A stretch of 64,000 nucleotides of DNA from JAIBJN01 sp963775505 (GTDB taxonomy: Bacteria; Actinomycetota; Thermoleophilia; Gaiellales; Gaiellaceae), in the NCBI GenBank assembly GCA_963775505.1, contig CAVZIL010000007.1, forward strand, positions 310,001 to 374,000, written 5' to 3'. The notes beneath the pieces were generated by a model, which had not been told where the DNA came from, searched no databases, and saw only the letters and a program-made list of their open reading frames with translations. Position numbers and translations under genes: made by a program. Below, piece by piece: positions 1 to 10,100 of the stretch (the first letter of the stretch is position 1; the number at the start of each line of letters is the position of its first letter).

Positions 1-2
1 AC

Positions 3-308
3 GCCGCCAGCGGAAGGTTCGTCGGGCGGATCGGGCTCATGCGCCACCACGACTGGCCGGCCGCTCCCGACCCGGTGGAGGTCGGCTGGGCCCTCCACCG
101 GAACTGGTGGGGGAGAGGCCTCGCCACCGAGGGCGGCCGGGCGAGCGTCGAGTGCTGGCGCGAGCACCTCGCCGACCCGCAGCTGATCTCGATCACGGTG
201 CCCGCGAACGGGCGCTCGCGAGCGGTCATGGAGCGCCTCGGGCTCACCCTGCGCGGGGAGGACACCTGGCACGCGCACGACGTCGTCTGGTACGCGATCG
301 ACCGCTGA
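3..308 (+). CDS. GNAT-family N-acetyltransferase, C-terminal part (RimJ/RimL-like)
   Basis: The open frame enters from the left edge, so the N-terminus lies outside the window. The visible 101 residues carry the end of a GNAT fold: GWALHRNWWGRGLATE is the acetyl-CoA pyrophosphate-binding motif A (R/Q-x-x-G-x-G/A), and ISITVPANGRSRAVMERLGL is the motif B region where GNATs of the RimJ/RimL type place the conserved Asn and the helix ending in GF/GL. These proteins acetylate N-termini or small molecules such as antibiotics; the substrate cannot be told from this fragment. The frame ends in TGA, nine bases before the end of the convergent gene at 317-1333. Confidence 0.8.
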   Translation, partial: AASGRFVGRIGLMRHHDWPAAPDPVEVGWALHRNWWGRGLATEGGRASVECWREHLADPQLISITVPANGRSRAVMERLGLTLRGEDTWHAHDVVWYAIDR

Positions 309-316
309 GCCGCCGC

Positions 317-1333
317 TCAGCTCCGGCGCCAGACGATCTGCGCGACGCCGAGCGGCCACGTGACCGGCTCGCGGCCCTCGACGAGGTCGTAGAAAGTCAT
401 CTCGGCTGTCCCGCCGACGACGAGCCAGTCGCCGGTGGGCGCCCAGGAGGCGACCTGTCCCGGGAAGCGCGCACCCTGCGGACCGAGGAACGAGCAGCCG
501 ACGTCGAGGATGCGGATCCTGCCGCCGGCGCGGAAGGCGGCCGAGCAGTTGTCGGGCGAGAGCACCGGCAGGCGTCCCTGGAACCCTTCCGAGAGATCGA
601 GCGCGTCCGTCAGCCGACCCTCGACGTAGCGCTCGATGCGCCGTCCTTCCACGAGCACGGCCACCGACCCGTCGACGGGACCGTAGTGCACGCCCGTGAT
701 CGTGCCCGACGCCTGCAGATCGGGGCGGTCCTCGACGTAGAGCCGATCTCCCCGCGCGTAGACGATCTCGCCCTCGGGCGTGTAGGCGGCCGGGCACCCG
801 TCGAGCTGCCGTCGAGGGCCGCCGACGAGCTGGTCGATGCCTTCGAGACGACCGTTGCACCAGGCCGCGCGCTGGCCGTCGTCGCTCCAGACCAGGAACC
901 CGAAGGCGGCGTCGGAGCTGCCGAGGTCGCGACCGCTCCGGCTCAGGTCGATGAAGCGGAACGGGACGGCGTCGCCCAGCGGCTCGGCGATCCCGACCGC
1001 GACCTTCGCGGTCACGGGCGCCGCCCAGAGCTGGCAGGTCGACCGCTGGACGACGTTCGGGAACTCGATCCCGGTCGGGAGGTCGAATTCGCGCACCGCG
1101 CACGAGCCCGTCTGGGTGAGCACGATCGAACCTGGTGCTCCCTCGACCGGCGGCATCTGCTCCCGGCCGAGCTCCTCCTCCTCGGCCGGCGCGGTGGTCG
1201 TCCCGTCCTCACCGAGCTCGGTCGTGGTCGAGCGAGCCTCGACGCGTGGCTCGTCGGACCGGAGCGTGTCCGCCAGGGCGAAGCCGACCACCAGGAGCAC
1301 TGCACCCAGGATGAGGAGGTCGCGGCCTTTCAC
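317..1333 (-). CDS. Membrane-anchored extracytoplasmic protein, beta-propeller-like
   Basis: 338 aa from a GTG start. Residues about 7-22 form one hydrophobic segment (LLILGAVLLVVGFALA) followed by an acidic, Thr/Glu-rich linker, so the protein is probably tethered with its bulk outside the membrane. The body contains recurring segments with aspartate-tryptophan patterns (VWSDDGQRAAWC, LSPDNCSAAF, SWAPTGDWLVVGG) of the kind seen in TolB/WD40-type propellers. No catalytic motif is recognised. It is divergent from rpsA, with 29 bp between the two start codons, so the promoters overlap. Assignment to the propeller class is an inference from motif rhythm only. Confidence 0.6.
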   Translation of the reverse strand: MKGRDLLILGAVLLVVGFALADTLRSDEPRVEARSTTTELGEDGTTTAPAEEEELGREQMPPVEGAPGSIVLTQTGSCAVREFDLPTGIEFPNVVQRSTCQLWAAPVTAKVAVGIAEPLGDAVPFRFIDLSRSGRDLGSSDAAFGFLVWSDDGQRAAWCNGRLEGIDQLVGGPRRQLDGCPAAYTPEGEIVYARGDRLYVEDRPDLQASGTITGVHYGPVDGSVAVLVEGRRIERYVEGRLTDALDLSEGFQGRLPVLSPDNCSAAFRAGGRIRILDVGCSFLGPQGARFPGQVASWAPTGDWLVVGGTAEMTFYDLVEGREPVTWPLGVAQIVWRRS

Positions 1334-1344
1334 GTAGTGCTGGC

Positions 1345-1350
1345 TATAAT
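1345..1350 (+). promoter_or_regulatory. -10 box of the rpsA promoter
   Basis: A perfect TATAAT stands 12 nt before the rpsA ATG, which would put the transcript start about 6 nt before the start codon, an almost leaderless mRNA. The box lies inside the 29-bp gap to the divergent gene, and its complement (ATTATA) could serve that gene too. Confidence 0.7.
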
Positions 1351-1362
1351 GCGCGATCCCGC

Positions 1363-2869
1363 ATGGTTCCGAACGAGACGACGACCGAAGCAGACATCCC
1401 GAAGACAGACGACGACGTCTGGACCCGCGGTCCGGACGGCGAGCTGATCCCCGACTACGACTCCACCTTCCCCGTGATCAACGAGGGGGAGGTCGTGCGC
1501 GGCAAGGTCGTCCGCGTGGACAAGGACGAGGTCCTCGTCGACATCGGCTACAAGTCGGAAGGGGTGATCCCCGTCTCGGAGCTCTCGATCCGACGGTCGG
1601 TCAACCCGGCCGACGAGGTCAACCTCGGGGACGAGATCGACGCGCTCGTGATGACGAAGGAGGACGCCGAGGGGCGCCTCATCCTCTCGAAGAAGCGCGC
1701 GCGCTTCGAGATGGCCTGGAAGCGCATCGAGGGCGCCGCGGAGAGCGGCGAGCCCGTGGAGGGAATCGTCATCGAGGTCGTGAAGGGCGGGCTCATCCTC
1801 GACCTCGGCGTGCGCGGCTTCCTGCCCGCCTCCCTCGTCGACATCCGCCGCGTCCAGGACCTGGACGAGTTCATGGCCCAGACGCTCCGCTGCAAGGTGA
1901 TCGAGCTCAACCGCAGCCGCAACAACGTCGTCCTCTCGCGCCGCGCCGTGCTCGAGGAGGAGCGCCGCGAGATGCGCCAGGCGATCCTGGACCGGCTCTC
2001 GCCCGGCGACGTCGTCGAGGGAACGATCTCGAACATCGTCGACTTCGGCGCCTTCGTCGACCTCGAGGGAATCGACGGCCTCATCCACATCTCCGAGCTC
2101 TCCTGGAGCCATGTCAATCATCCCTCGGAGCTGCTCGAGATCGGGCAGGAGGTGCGCGTGAAGGTGCTCGACATCGACCGCGAGCGCCAGCGGATCTCTC
2201 TCGGGCTCAAGCAGACGCAGTCCGACCCGTGGCAGCAGGTGATCGACACCTACCAGCAGGGCGACGTCGTCGAGGGGCGCGTGACGAAGGTCGTGACCTT
2301 CGGCGCGTTCGTCGAGGTCATTCCGGGCGTCGAGGGCCTCGTGCACATCTCGGAGCTTGCCACGCACCACGTCGAGAACCCGCGCGAGGTCGTCCAGCAG
2401 GGCGAGATGCTCCGCGCGAAGATCATCGAGATGGACGCCGAGCGCCGGCGCCTCTCGCTGTCGTTGAAGCGCGTCGAGGAGGGCGAGTCCACCCGGCCGG
2501 GCATCGGTGAGGACGCGCCCGACCTCGGGCTCTCGGAGGAGGTCTTCGTGGAGGACGCGGCTGACGAGGCCGCCTTCGTCGAGGAGGTCGCCGAGGCCGA
2601 GCCCGAGGCCGCCGAGGTCGAGCCTGAGGCCGCCGAGGTCGAGCCTGAAGCCGCCGAGGTCGAGCCTGAAAGCCGCCGAGGTCGAGCCTGAAGCAGCCGA
2701 GGTCGAGCCTGAAGCAGCCGAGGTCGAGCCTGAGGCAGCCGAGGTCGAGCCTGAGGTCGCCGAGGTCGAGCCTGAGGCTTCCGCTCCGGAGGCGGAGCAG
2801 CAGATCAGCGAGGGGGCCGCCCCCGAGGGCGAGGCCTCGACCGAGCCTGACGACGACGAGTCGCGGTAA
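1363..2869 (+). CDS. rpsA: 30S ribosomal protein S1, with a 1-nt frameshift in its C-terminal repeat tail
   Basis: S1 binds mRNA on the 30S subunit. Four S1 (OB-fold) domains are visible at roughly residues 45-110, 128-195, 213-282 and 298-370; the last two carry the typical FGAFV and GLIHISELSW / GLVHISELATHH motifs. Four domains is usual for Gram-positive S1, which lacks the two extra domains of E. coli. After residue 375 comes an acidic tail of heptapeptide repeats (AAEVEPE). The uninterrupted frame stops at 2691 after ESRRGRA. One extra A in the run at 2669-2671 causes this; the same heptads continue in the next frame to TAA at 2867-2869, ending DDDESR. The restored protein is about 501 aa. 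The tail is dispensable-looking, so both the short and long forms could be functional. Confidence 0.93.
2590..2779 (+). repeat. Nine tandem 21-bp units encoding the S1 acidic tail
   Basis: Units follow the pattern GCCGAGGTCGAGCCTGARGC(C/A), each coding A-E-V-E-P-E-A. Eight units are exactly 21 nt; the fourth (2653-2674) is 22 nt and creates the rpsA frameshift. Such arrays can gain or lose units by slippage, which keeps frame, but here the change is a single base. Confidence 0.9.
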
Positions 2870-2870
2870 G

Positions 2871-3458
2871 CCTCCGGTCGCGGTCGCGATCACGGGCGGA
2901 ATCGGCGCCGGGAAGTCAACGGCCCTGCGCGCCTTCGCGCGGCAGGGCGCCGCCGTCATCTCGAGCGACGAGATCGTCCACGAGCTCCTCAGGCACGATC
3001 CCCAGGTGAAAGAAGCCGTCCTCGAGCGCTTCGGGGACGGGGTGCTCGGCGAGGACGGGGAGATCGACAGGCCGCGGGTCGGCAAGATCGTCTTCGCCGA
3101 CCGGCCCGCGCTCGCGTGGCTCGAGCAGCTCCTGCATCCCCGTGTCGTCGCGCGCTACCTCGCCTGGCGCGAGGAGCTGGCAGCTCTGCCCGACCCGCCG
3201 GCGGTCTGCGTCACCGAGGTGCCGCTCCTGTACGAGGTCGGCGGCGAGTCGCGCTTCGACAAGGTCGTCGTCGTCACGGCGTCGCCGGAGGTGCGCGTCG
3301 CGCGCAGGATCGGCCCGCTTCGCGAGCGCGAGCAGCGCCTGGTCCCGGAGGAGGAGAAGGCGAGGCGGGCGGACTTCGTCTACGTCAACGACGGCTCGCT
3401 CGCCGAGCTCGACGAGTTCGTGTCCGGCATCATGGCCACCCTGACGGAACACCGATGA
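2871..3458 (+). CDS. coaE: Dephospho-CoA kinase, start codon unresolved
   Basis: CoaE phosphorylates the 3'-OH of dephospho-CoA, the last step of CoA synthesis. The P-loop is GGIGAGKST, followed by ISSDEIVHELL (the conserved aspartate of the DxD-like motif), LHPRV, and the C-terminal lid/adenine region ARRIGPLREREQRL and VYVNDGSLAEL. From the P-loop to the stop it is about 190 aa, the usual size. The frame is open upstream through the rpsA tail, but there is no ATG, GTG or TTG before the P-loop; a GTG at 3006 would delete the active site. A CTG at 2847 overlapping the rpsA end, or a missed base, are the options. The coordinates begin just after the rpsA stop. It overlaps the next gene by ATGA. 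Confidence 0.85.
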   Translation, partial: PPVAVAITGGIGAGKSTALRAFARQGAAVISSDEIVHELLRHDPQVKEAVLERFGDGVLGEDGEIDRPRVGKIVFADRPALAWLEQLLHPRVVARYLAWREELAALPDPPAVCVTEVPLLYEVGGESRFDKVVVVTASPEVRVARRIGPLREREQRLVPEEEKARRADFVYVNDGSLAELDEFVSGIMATLTEHR

Positions 3459-4009
3459 GAATCGCGATCAGCGTCGCCGTCCTGCTGGCCGCGCTGGCCG
3501 GCGTCTTCCTCTACGTCGAGCAGACGGAGCCGTCCTGGTACGTCCGCCTCCGCTATCCCCTCGAGTACGAGCACATCGTCCGCGGCCACGCCGAACAGTA
3601 CGACCTCGACGCCGCTCTGCTCGCGGCGGTCATCTACCGGGAGAGCAAGTTCGACGCGGACGCCCGCTCCTCGTCCGGCGCCATCGGGCTCATGCAGCTC
3701 CTGCCCGACACCGCGGAGGGCATCGCCCAGCTGACGGGCGGGAGCCGCTTCGAGGTCGACGACCTCTACGACCCCGAGATCAACGTGCGCTACGGATCGT
3801 TCTACCTGCGGCGCCTGCTGCAGAAGTACGAGGACGAGCGCCTGGCTCTGGCCGCGTACAACGCCGGCCAGGCGAACGTCGACGAGTGGATCGCGGAGGG
3901 CCGCGAGGAGATCCCCTTCCCCGAGACCAGAGAATTCGTGGACAACGTCCTGGAAGCGCGCGAGCTCTACGCGCGCGCCTACGCGGACGAGCTCGCGCTC
4001 GACGACTGA
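3455..4009 (+). CDS. Lytic murein transglycosylase, SLT domain
   Basis: 184 aa. An N-terminal hydrophobic segment (residues 2-17) anchors or exports it. The SLT domain follows: YRESKFDADARSSSGAIGLMQLLPDTA contains the catalytic glutamate (E in RESKF) and the GLMQ motif, and ALAAYNAGQANVDEW is the conserved AYNAG motif. The enzyme cleaves peptidoglycan between MurNAc and GlcNAc, leaving 1,6-anhydro ends. Start ATG overlaps the coaE stop (ATGA), so the pair is translationally coupled. Its last 31 nt overlap the convergent sulfotransferase gene. Confidence 0.93.
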   Translation: MRIAISVAVLLAALAGVFLYVEQTEPSWYVRLRYPLEYEHIVRGHAEQYDLDAALLAAVIYRESKFDADARSSSGAIGLMQLLPDTAEGIAQLTGGSRFEVDDLYDPEINVRYGSFYLRRLLQKYEDERLALAAYNAGQANVDEWIAEGREEIPFPETREFVDNVLEARELYARAYADELALDD

Positions 4010-4857
4010 GGCGTCTCGGCCGGCGCCCACACGTCTCTGCCGAGCAGGCGGGCGAGCCGCGCGTTCGGCTCGGCGAAGCGCTCCTCGAGCGCTGCACGCA
4101 GCCCGGGTGGGAGCGGCCTGTACGACGCGGGATTACGGTCCTCGAGAGCTTCCGGCTCCCACGGGGGCAGGCCGAGGAACCCGAGCGTCTCCGCGTAGAC
4201 CTCGGCCGGTCGCGCAAAGAAGTCCTCGGAGAGGAGGACGAGCAGCTGGTCACGCGGGAACGCGCCCAGCCAGCGCTCGAGCTGGTCGGCGTAGAGGCTC
4301 CGGCCGACGTAGGCGTGGCGGCGATGATGACCGCTCCGGTAGCGGGGGTCGGCCAGCAGCCGCTTCTCCTCGCCGGCCAGCCGGCGTTCCTCGGCGGCGA
4401 GGGCCTTCCTGAACGAGAGTCGCTCGATGCCCATGCGTTTCATCTTCCGGTAGTGCGAGTACGAACGGTCGACCGGGTTGCGCAGGAGCGCGATCAGCTT
4501 GACGTCGGGGATCGTCGCCGCCACGCGGGCCGGCACGGCCGGATGGAACAGGTAGTAGGGCGTGGCCTCGCCCGTGGGGCGCTCGCCGCCGAAGGAAAGC
4601 GCGAAGAACGAACGGTACCAGTCGGCACCGCGCCAGTGGTTGTCGTCGAAGAAGTGGATCTCCTTCGTCGCCGGCCGGGCGACGTCGGGGTGGTCGCAGA
4701 GGTAGTAGAAGAGCGATGTCGTGCCGGCGCGCTGGGCGCCGATCACGAGGAACGACGGAAGGATGCGGACTCGCTTCGTGGCGAGGCCGTAGGCCCGCCG
4801 AGCCCGCTTGCGGGCCTGCCGAGCGCCCCTCCGTATGCTCAGGGCCTTTCGCGGCAC
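3979..4857 (-). CDS. PAPS-dependent sulfotransferase
   Basis: 292 aa. VIGAQRAGTTSLFYYL (residues about 38-53) is the 5'-phosphosulfate-binding loop; LLRNPVDRSYSHYRKM is the 3'-phosphate-binding motif with the conserved Arg and Ser; KEIHFFDD carries the usual aromatic/acidic pocket. The layout matches bacterial homologues of heparan sulfate N-sulfotransferase/Stf-type enzymes, which move sulfate from PAPS to carbohydrates or lipids. A basic N-terminus (residues 1-30) has no signal peptide. The acceptor is unknown. It is transcribed away from uvrB. Confidence 0.88.
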   Translation of the reverse strand: MPRKALSIRRGARQARKRARRAYGLATKRVRILPSFLVIGAQRAGTTSLFYYLCDHPDVARPATKEIHFFDDNHWRGADWYRSFFALSFGGERPTGEATPYYLFHPAVPARVAATIPDVKLIALLRNPVDRSYSHYRKMKRMGIERLSFRKALAAEERRLAGEEKRLLADPRYRSGHHRRHAYVGRSLYADQLERWLGAFPRDQLLVLLSEDFFARPAEVYAETLGFLGLPPWEPEALEDRNPASYRPLPPGLRAALEERFAEPNARLARLLGRDVWAPAETPQSSSASSSA

Positions 4858-4900
4858 GCTGCGGGATCGTAGTCCAAACGCCCGCCGGCGCGCGGCTACG

Positions 4901-6919
4901 ATGGCCAGGATGTCCGCCTTCCGCGTCTCCGAGGCCTACAGCCCGACCGGCGACCAGCCCGAGGCGATCGCCGCGCTGTCCGAGTCCATTCGCCGAGGCG
5001 ACCGCTACCAGACGCTGCTCGGGGCCACCGGCACGGGGAAGACGGCGGCGATGGCGTGGATCGCCGAGCAGGTGCAGCGACCGACGCTCGTGATCGCCCA
5101 CAACAAGACCCTGGCCGCGCAGCTCTGCAACGAGTTCCGCGAGTTCCTGCCGGGAAACGCGGTCGAGTACTTCGTCTCCTACTACGACTACTACCAGCCG
5201 GAGGCGTACGTCCCGCAGGCCGACCTCTACATCGAGAAGGACGCGTCCATCAACGACGACATCGACCGGCTGCGGCACGCGGCGACGGCCGCGCTCCTGG
5301 CCCGCAAGGACGTGCTCATCGTCGCGTCGGTCTCCTGCATCTACGGCATCGGCTCGCCGGAGGAGTACGGGGAGAAGACCGTCGCGCTCGGGGTCGGCCA
5401 GGAAATCGACCGGGACGTGATGCTGCGGAAGCTCGTCGACATCCAGTACGCCCGGAACGACTCGTTCCTGGGCCGCGGGCGGTTCCGCGTGCGCGGCGAC
5501 GTGGTCGAGGTGCAGCCCGCGCACATGGAGTCGGCCTACCGCATCTCCTTCTTCGGCGACGAGGTCGAGCAGATCACGCACTTCGACCCGCTCTCGGGCG
5601 AGATCTACGCCCGGCTCGAGCACCTCGCCATCTTCCCGGCGACCCAGTACGTGACCTCCCGCGACACGATCGAGCGGGCCGTAGGCGAGATCAAGCACGA
5701 GCTCGAGGAGCAGGTGAGGCTCTTCGAGTCGCAGGGGAAGCTGCTCGAGGCGCACCGGATCCGGCAGCGCACCGAGTACGACCTCGAGATGCTGCAGGAG
5801 CTCGGCTACTGCAACGGGATCGAGAACTACTCGCGGATCCTCGACGGCCGCTCCCCCGGGACGCCGCCGCACACGCTGCTCGACTTCTTCGGCGACGACT
5901 TCCTCGTCCTCATCGACGAGTCGCACCAGACCGTGCCGCAGATCGGCGGCATGTACGAGGGCGACCGCTCGCGCAAGGAGACGCTCGTCGAGCACGGCTT
6001 CCGGCTCCCGTCCGCGCTCGACAACCGGCCGCTCCGCTTCGACGAGTTCCTCGAGCGCGCGCCGCAGCTCCTCTTCGTCTCGGCGACACCGGGGCCGTTC
6101 GAGCTCCGCAACTCGACGAATATCGCCGAGCAGATCATCCGCCCGACCGGCGTGGTCGACCCCGAGGTCGAGCTGCGCCCGACGAAGAACCAGATCGACG
6201 ACCTTCTGAACGAGATCCGCCGCCGGGAAGAGGCGGGGGAGCGCGCCCTCGTCACGACGCTGACCAAGAAGATGGCCGAGGATCTGACCGACTACCTGCT
6301 CGAGTCGGGCGTGCGCACGCGCTACCTCCACTCCGAGGTGGACACGCTCGACCGGATCAAGATCATCCGGGAGCTCCGCCTCGGCGAGTTCGACGTCCTC
6401 GTCGGCGTCAACCTCCTGCGCGAAGGGCTCGACCTGCCCGAGGTCTCGCTCGTGGCCGTCCTCGATGCGGACAAGGAGGGCTTCCTCCGCGGCCAGACGG
6501 CGCTGATCCAGACGATCGGCCGGGCGGCCAGGAACGTGAACGGGAAGGTCGTCATGTACGCCGACAAGCTGACGGAGGCGATCAAGGGCGCCATCGACGA
6601 GACGACGCGCCGGCGCGAGATCCAGCTCCGTTACAACGAGGAGCACGGGATCACACCGGAGTCGATCGTCAAGGGCGTCTCCGACATCGCCGAGTTCCTC
6701 TCGCTCGAGTCCGCGCCGCACGTCCCCGGCAGGCGCCGGCGCGGCCAGCGCCAGGTCGAGGGGATGACGAACGAGGAGCTGGAGAAGCTCGTCGTCACCC
6801 TCGAGGAGGAGATGTTCGCGGCGGCGGAGGAGCTGCGGTTCGAGTACGCGGCCAAGCTCCGGGACGAGATCAAGGATCTCCGCCGCGAGCTCCAGGCGGC
6901 CGCTGAGCCGGCGGCGTAG
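4901..6919 (+). CDS. uvrB: Excinuclease ABC subunit B
   Basis: UvrB is the damage-verifying helicase-like subunit of nucleotide excision repair, loaded by UvrA and then binding UvrC. Features in order: Walker A GATGTGKT near residue 42; the beta-hairpin motif YYDYYQPEAYVP; LIVASVSCIYG; DEAD-like DESH; SATPGPFE; motifs V/VI VNLLREGLDLPEV and QTIGRAARN; and a C-terminal UVR domain (NEELEKLVVTLEEEMFAAAEELRFEYAAKLRDEI split across the last 50 residues) that binds UvrC. Two starts are possible, ATG 4901 (MARMSAF) and ATG 4910 (MSAFRV); the second matches the family N-terminus better. No LexA-type palindrome is seen upstream, in contrast with uvrA. Confidence 0.97.
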   Translation: MARMSAFRVSEAYSPTGDQPEAIAALSESIRRGDRYQTLLGATGTGKTAAMAWIAEQVQRPTLVIAHNKTLAAQLCNEFREFLPGNAVEYFVSYYDYYQPEAYVPQADLYIEKDASINDDIDRLRHAATAALLARKDVLIVASVSCIYGIGSPEEYGEKTVALGVGQEIDRDVMLRKLVDIQYARNDSFLGRGRFRVRGDVVEVQPAHMESAYRISFFGDEVEQITHFDPLSGEIYARLEHLAIFPATQYVTSRDTIERAVGEIKHELEEQVRLFESQGKLLEAHRIRQRTEYDLEMLQELGYCNGIENYSRILDGRSPGTPPHTLLDFFGDDFLVLIDESHQTVPQIGGMYEGDRSRKETLVEHGFRLPSALDNRPLRFDEFLERAPQLLFVSATPGPFELRNSTNIAEQIIRPTGVVDPEVELRPTKNQIDDLLNEIRRREEAGERALVTTLTKKMAEDLTDYLLESGVRTRYLHSEVDTLDRIKIIRELRLGEFDVLVGVNLLREGLDLPEVSLVAVLDADKEGFLRGQTALIQTIGRAARNVNGKVVMYADKLTEAIKGAIDETTRRREIQLRYNEEHGITPESIVKGVSDIAEFLSLESAPHVPGRRRRGQRQVEGMTNEELEKLVVTLEEEMFAAAEELRFEYAAKLRDEIKDLRRELQAAAEPAA

Positions 6920-7145
6920 CTACTCGGGCCGCTCGCCGGATCCTGCCCTGCTCGCCGCCTTCAAGACGTCGGCCTCGGTGGTCGGCTCGGCCGCTCGCGG
7001 GCGGGTTCCTGCCTTCGCCTCGATCTGTCGTGTCCACGACTGGTAGCGCCCGTGTTTCGGCTTGGTTGAGCGCGGTGCCGGCGGTTGTCATCGGCGCCCG
7101 AACGGAGTAACTTCCCTGCGGTCCTACCCCGGGGAGAGGAGTCAG

Positions 7146-10100
7146 ATGAAACGCCCAATGCGGTTGAGGCCAGCCTTGCTTGCTGCCCTCACTCTTTCGT
7201 TCATGCTGCTCGTCGCCGGCTCGGTGTCGATCGGGACGGCTGGGGCAGCTCCGCCGAAGCCCGGCCAGCCGAGCGGCACGCCGGTCATCTACTTCGCCGC
7301 CGACGGCATGCGGCCGGACCTGGTCGACAAGTATGCGAGCCAAGGCGCCATGCCGACGATGCGCCTGCTCATGCGGCAGGGGGTCAAGGGGGAGAACGGA
7401 CTTCTCCAGGGCTTCCCGCCGAACACCGGCGTCGGCTGGTACACGCTCTCGACCGGCACGTGGCCCGGTGAGCACGGCTCGACCAACAACACCTTCCACC
7501 GGACTGGCGAGGGTAACTTCAACAACTCGACCAGCTTCGCCACGCCCGGCATCCTCCAGGCCGATCACATCGCACAGTCGGCCGAGCGGAGCGGCAAGAC
7601 CGTCGTCTCGATGGAGTGGGTCGGCTCGCGCGGGCTCGTCCCGGCGCTCCAGGGCCCCGTGGTCGACTTCCGCACCTTCATCGGCGTGCGCGGGATCATG
7701 CTCAACTACGACCTGCCCGGGCAGCCCGCCGGCGCAAACGCGTTCGGCGTCCAGTACCAGCGCATCGACCTGGCCGACGCGGCGGGATGGACGAACGTCC
7801 CGGCCTCGTTCAGCCCGGCCAAGCAGGCCTCGTTCACGCACAACAATGCGCAGATCCCGGGGAACGGGGTCTGGGACGTCTACATCTACGACTCCACGAA
7901 CGACGGCGCGACGAACTACGACCGGGCGCTGATCGTCAACGCGGCTGACGGCAAGAACGGCGCCGAGGCGGTCGCGAACCTCGCGCAGGGCGAGTGGGCC
8001 GACGCCAAGGTGACGCTCGCCAGCGGCACGTTCGCAGGCCGCACGGCCGGGTTCTACGTGAAGGCCATCGACCTCAACGCCGACCTGTCCAAGTTCCGCC
8101 TCTACTTCACGTCCGTGCAGCGGGCCAACGCGACGTACAACGCGCTCGGTCCTGCCGGCTCCACGGCCTTCGAGGAGACGCTGAACCGCGACTTCCCGAC
8201 CTCGACCGCGGCCGACTTCGCCCCGCTCGAGGCGGGGATCGTCGACGAGGACACCTACGTCGAGCAGGGCCTCAAGTGGAAGGACGCGCACTGGGCCTAC
8301 CTCGAGTACATCCTCGGGCCGGCGCCCTCGGGCCTCGGCGTCAAGCCGGACCTCCTGCTCGTCGGCAACCCGGTCACGGACGAGTTCAGCCACCAGTTCA
8401 TGGGCCTGATCACGCCGACCGACATCGACGGCAACCCGAACCCGTTCTACGACGACGTCACGAACGACGACGTCCCTGACGGCCGCATCGCGCGCGCGAG
8501 GGCTACATCCGCGCGGCCTACGAGGAGGCCGACGGGACGCTCGATCTGGCGCGCGACCTGATGGCGCGCAAGCACAACGTGTTCGTCTCCTCCGACCACG
8601 GGTTCGCGCCCCAGTGGTGGGCGGTCAACGTGAGCAAGGTGCTCGTCGACCTCGGCCTGCAGGAGCGCGAGCAGGCCGGCAACTGCCGCAAGGCCGCGAA
8701 CGACCCCGGCACGACGACCCCCGGCGACACGCTCGCCAAGGAGTGTCACGCCGGTGGGACTTCGCAGATCTACCTCAACCTCGCCGGCCGCGATCCCGCG
8801 GGTGGGAACACGCCGCAGGTGCCGGCCGCGAACTACGAGGCGGTGCGGAACCAGATCATCGCGGCGTTCCAGAACCTCGACGACCCGAACCTGCCCGGGC
8901 AGCAGCAGGTCGTGGCCAAGGTGTTCAAGAAGGAGGAGCTGCGAAACGTCGACGGCACCGATGCCCTGCATCCCAACCGCAGCGGCGACGTGGTCGTCGT
9001 CTTCCGGCCGCCGTACCAGACCGACGCGCAGACGCCGGGGCAGCTCGTCGCCCCGTCGCAGTTCTTCGGCCAGCACGGCTATCTGCCCGACCTCGTCAAC
9101 ATCCAGCGGAACGTCAACATGCACGCGACGTTCATCGCCTCGGGGCCGGACATCAGGCCTGGCCAGACCGTTCCGGGCGTGAGGGCGGTCGACCTCGCCC
9201 CGACCATCGCCTACCTGATGGGACATCCCCGAGCCGAACAACGCCCGCGGCAAGGTGCTGCTCGACATCGTCAAGGGCGGGAACCAGATCTACGAGCTGC
9301 AGATCCTCGACATCTCCGACTACCACGGCCAGCTCGTGCCGCTCACCGAGGCGGCCGACACCCTGTCGGGCGGCGGCGCCGCCAACCCGGTCTTCCCGAT
9401 CGGCGGCTCGGCGTTCCTGAAGCCGTGGTTCGACGCCTACCGCGCCGAGGCGCCGGGCGAGATCGCGACGCTGACCGCCGGTGACGCGGTCGGGGCAACG
9501 CCGCCGATCTCGGCGTTCTTCGGCGACACGCCGACGATCGAGTTCATGAACCTCATGGGCTTCGACTTCGACGGGCTCGGCAACCACAACTTCGACCGCG
9601 GGTCGCAGTACCTGAGAGAGGAGCTCATCCCGCTCGCCGACTTCGACTACGTCTCGTCGAACATCGTCGACGACGACGGGAACACGCCGGCGGAGTGGTC
9701 GAAGTCCAGGGTCGTGCAGATCGCGCCCGGGCTCCGGTACGGCGATCGTCGGCTTCTCCAACCCCGACATCCCGGAGCTGACGAAGCCGGGGTCGCTCGA
9801 CCCCTTCCACGTGACCGACCCGCTCGTGGCCGTGAACGCCGAAGCCCTGAGGCTCGCCAAGCAGCGGCAGCGGGTGTCGGCAATCGTGGCCATCGGCCAT
9901 CTCGGCGCGACGGCCGGGACCCTGACCAATCCGACCGGCCCGCTGATCGACCTCGCCGACGGCGCGAAGAACGTCGACGTCGTCATCGGCGACCACACGA
10001 ACTTCCAGGTGGTCTCCGAACGGCCGAATGGCGTCCTCGCGGTCGAGAACCTGAGCCGTGGCGTGCGCTTCCTGCGCGTCCGGATCTTCATCGACCTGCG

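Noticed and set aside
2590..2779. Regular 21-bp array considered as CRISPR
   Set aside because: Units are contiguous, in frame, and encode the S1 heptad tail.
4250..6721. Very long minus-strand open frame opposite uvrB (and similar ones opposite uvrA, 13103-15817, and the helicase, 43146-45569)
   Set aside because: High GC leaves few stop codons on the antisense strand. The translations are rich in R, V, L, D, E and H without domain motifs, while the plus-strand genes carry every family motif.
6920..7145. Small ORF on the minus strand between uvrB and the phosphatase gene
   Set aside because: It has low-complexity basic composition, no SD, and overlaps the phosphatase gene's own upstream region; nothing supports it.
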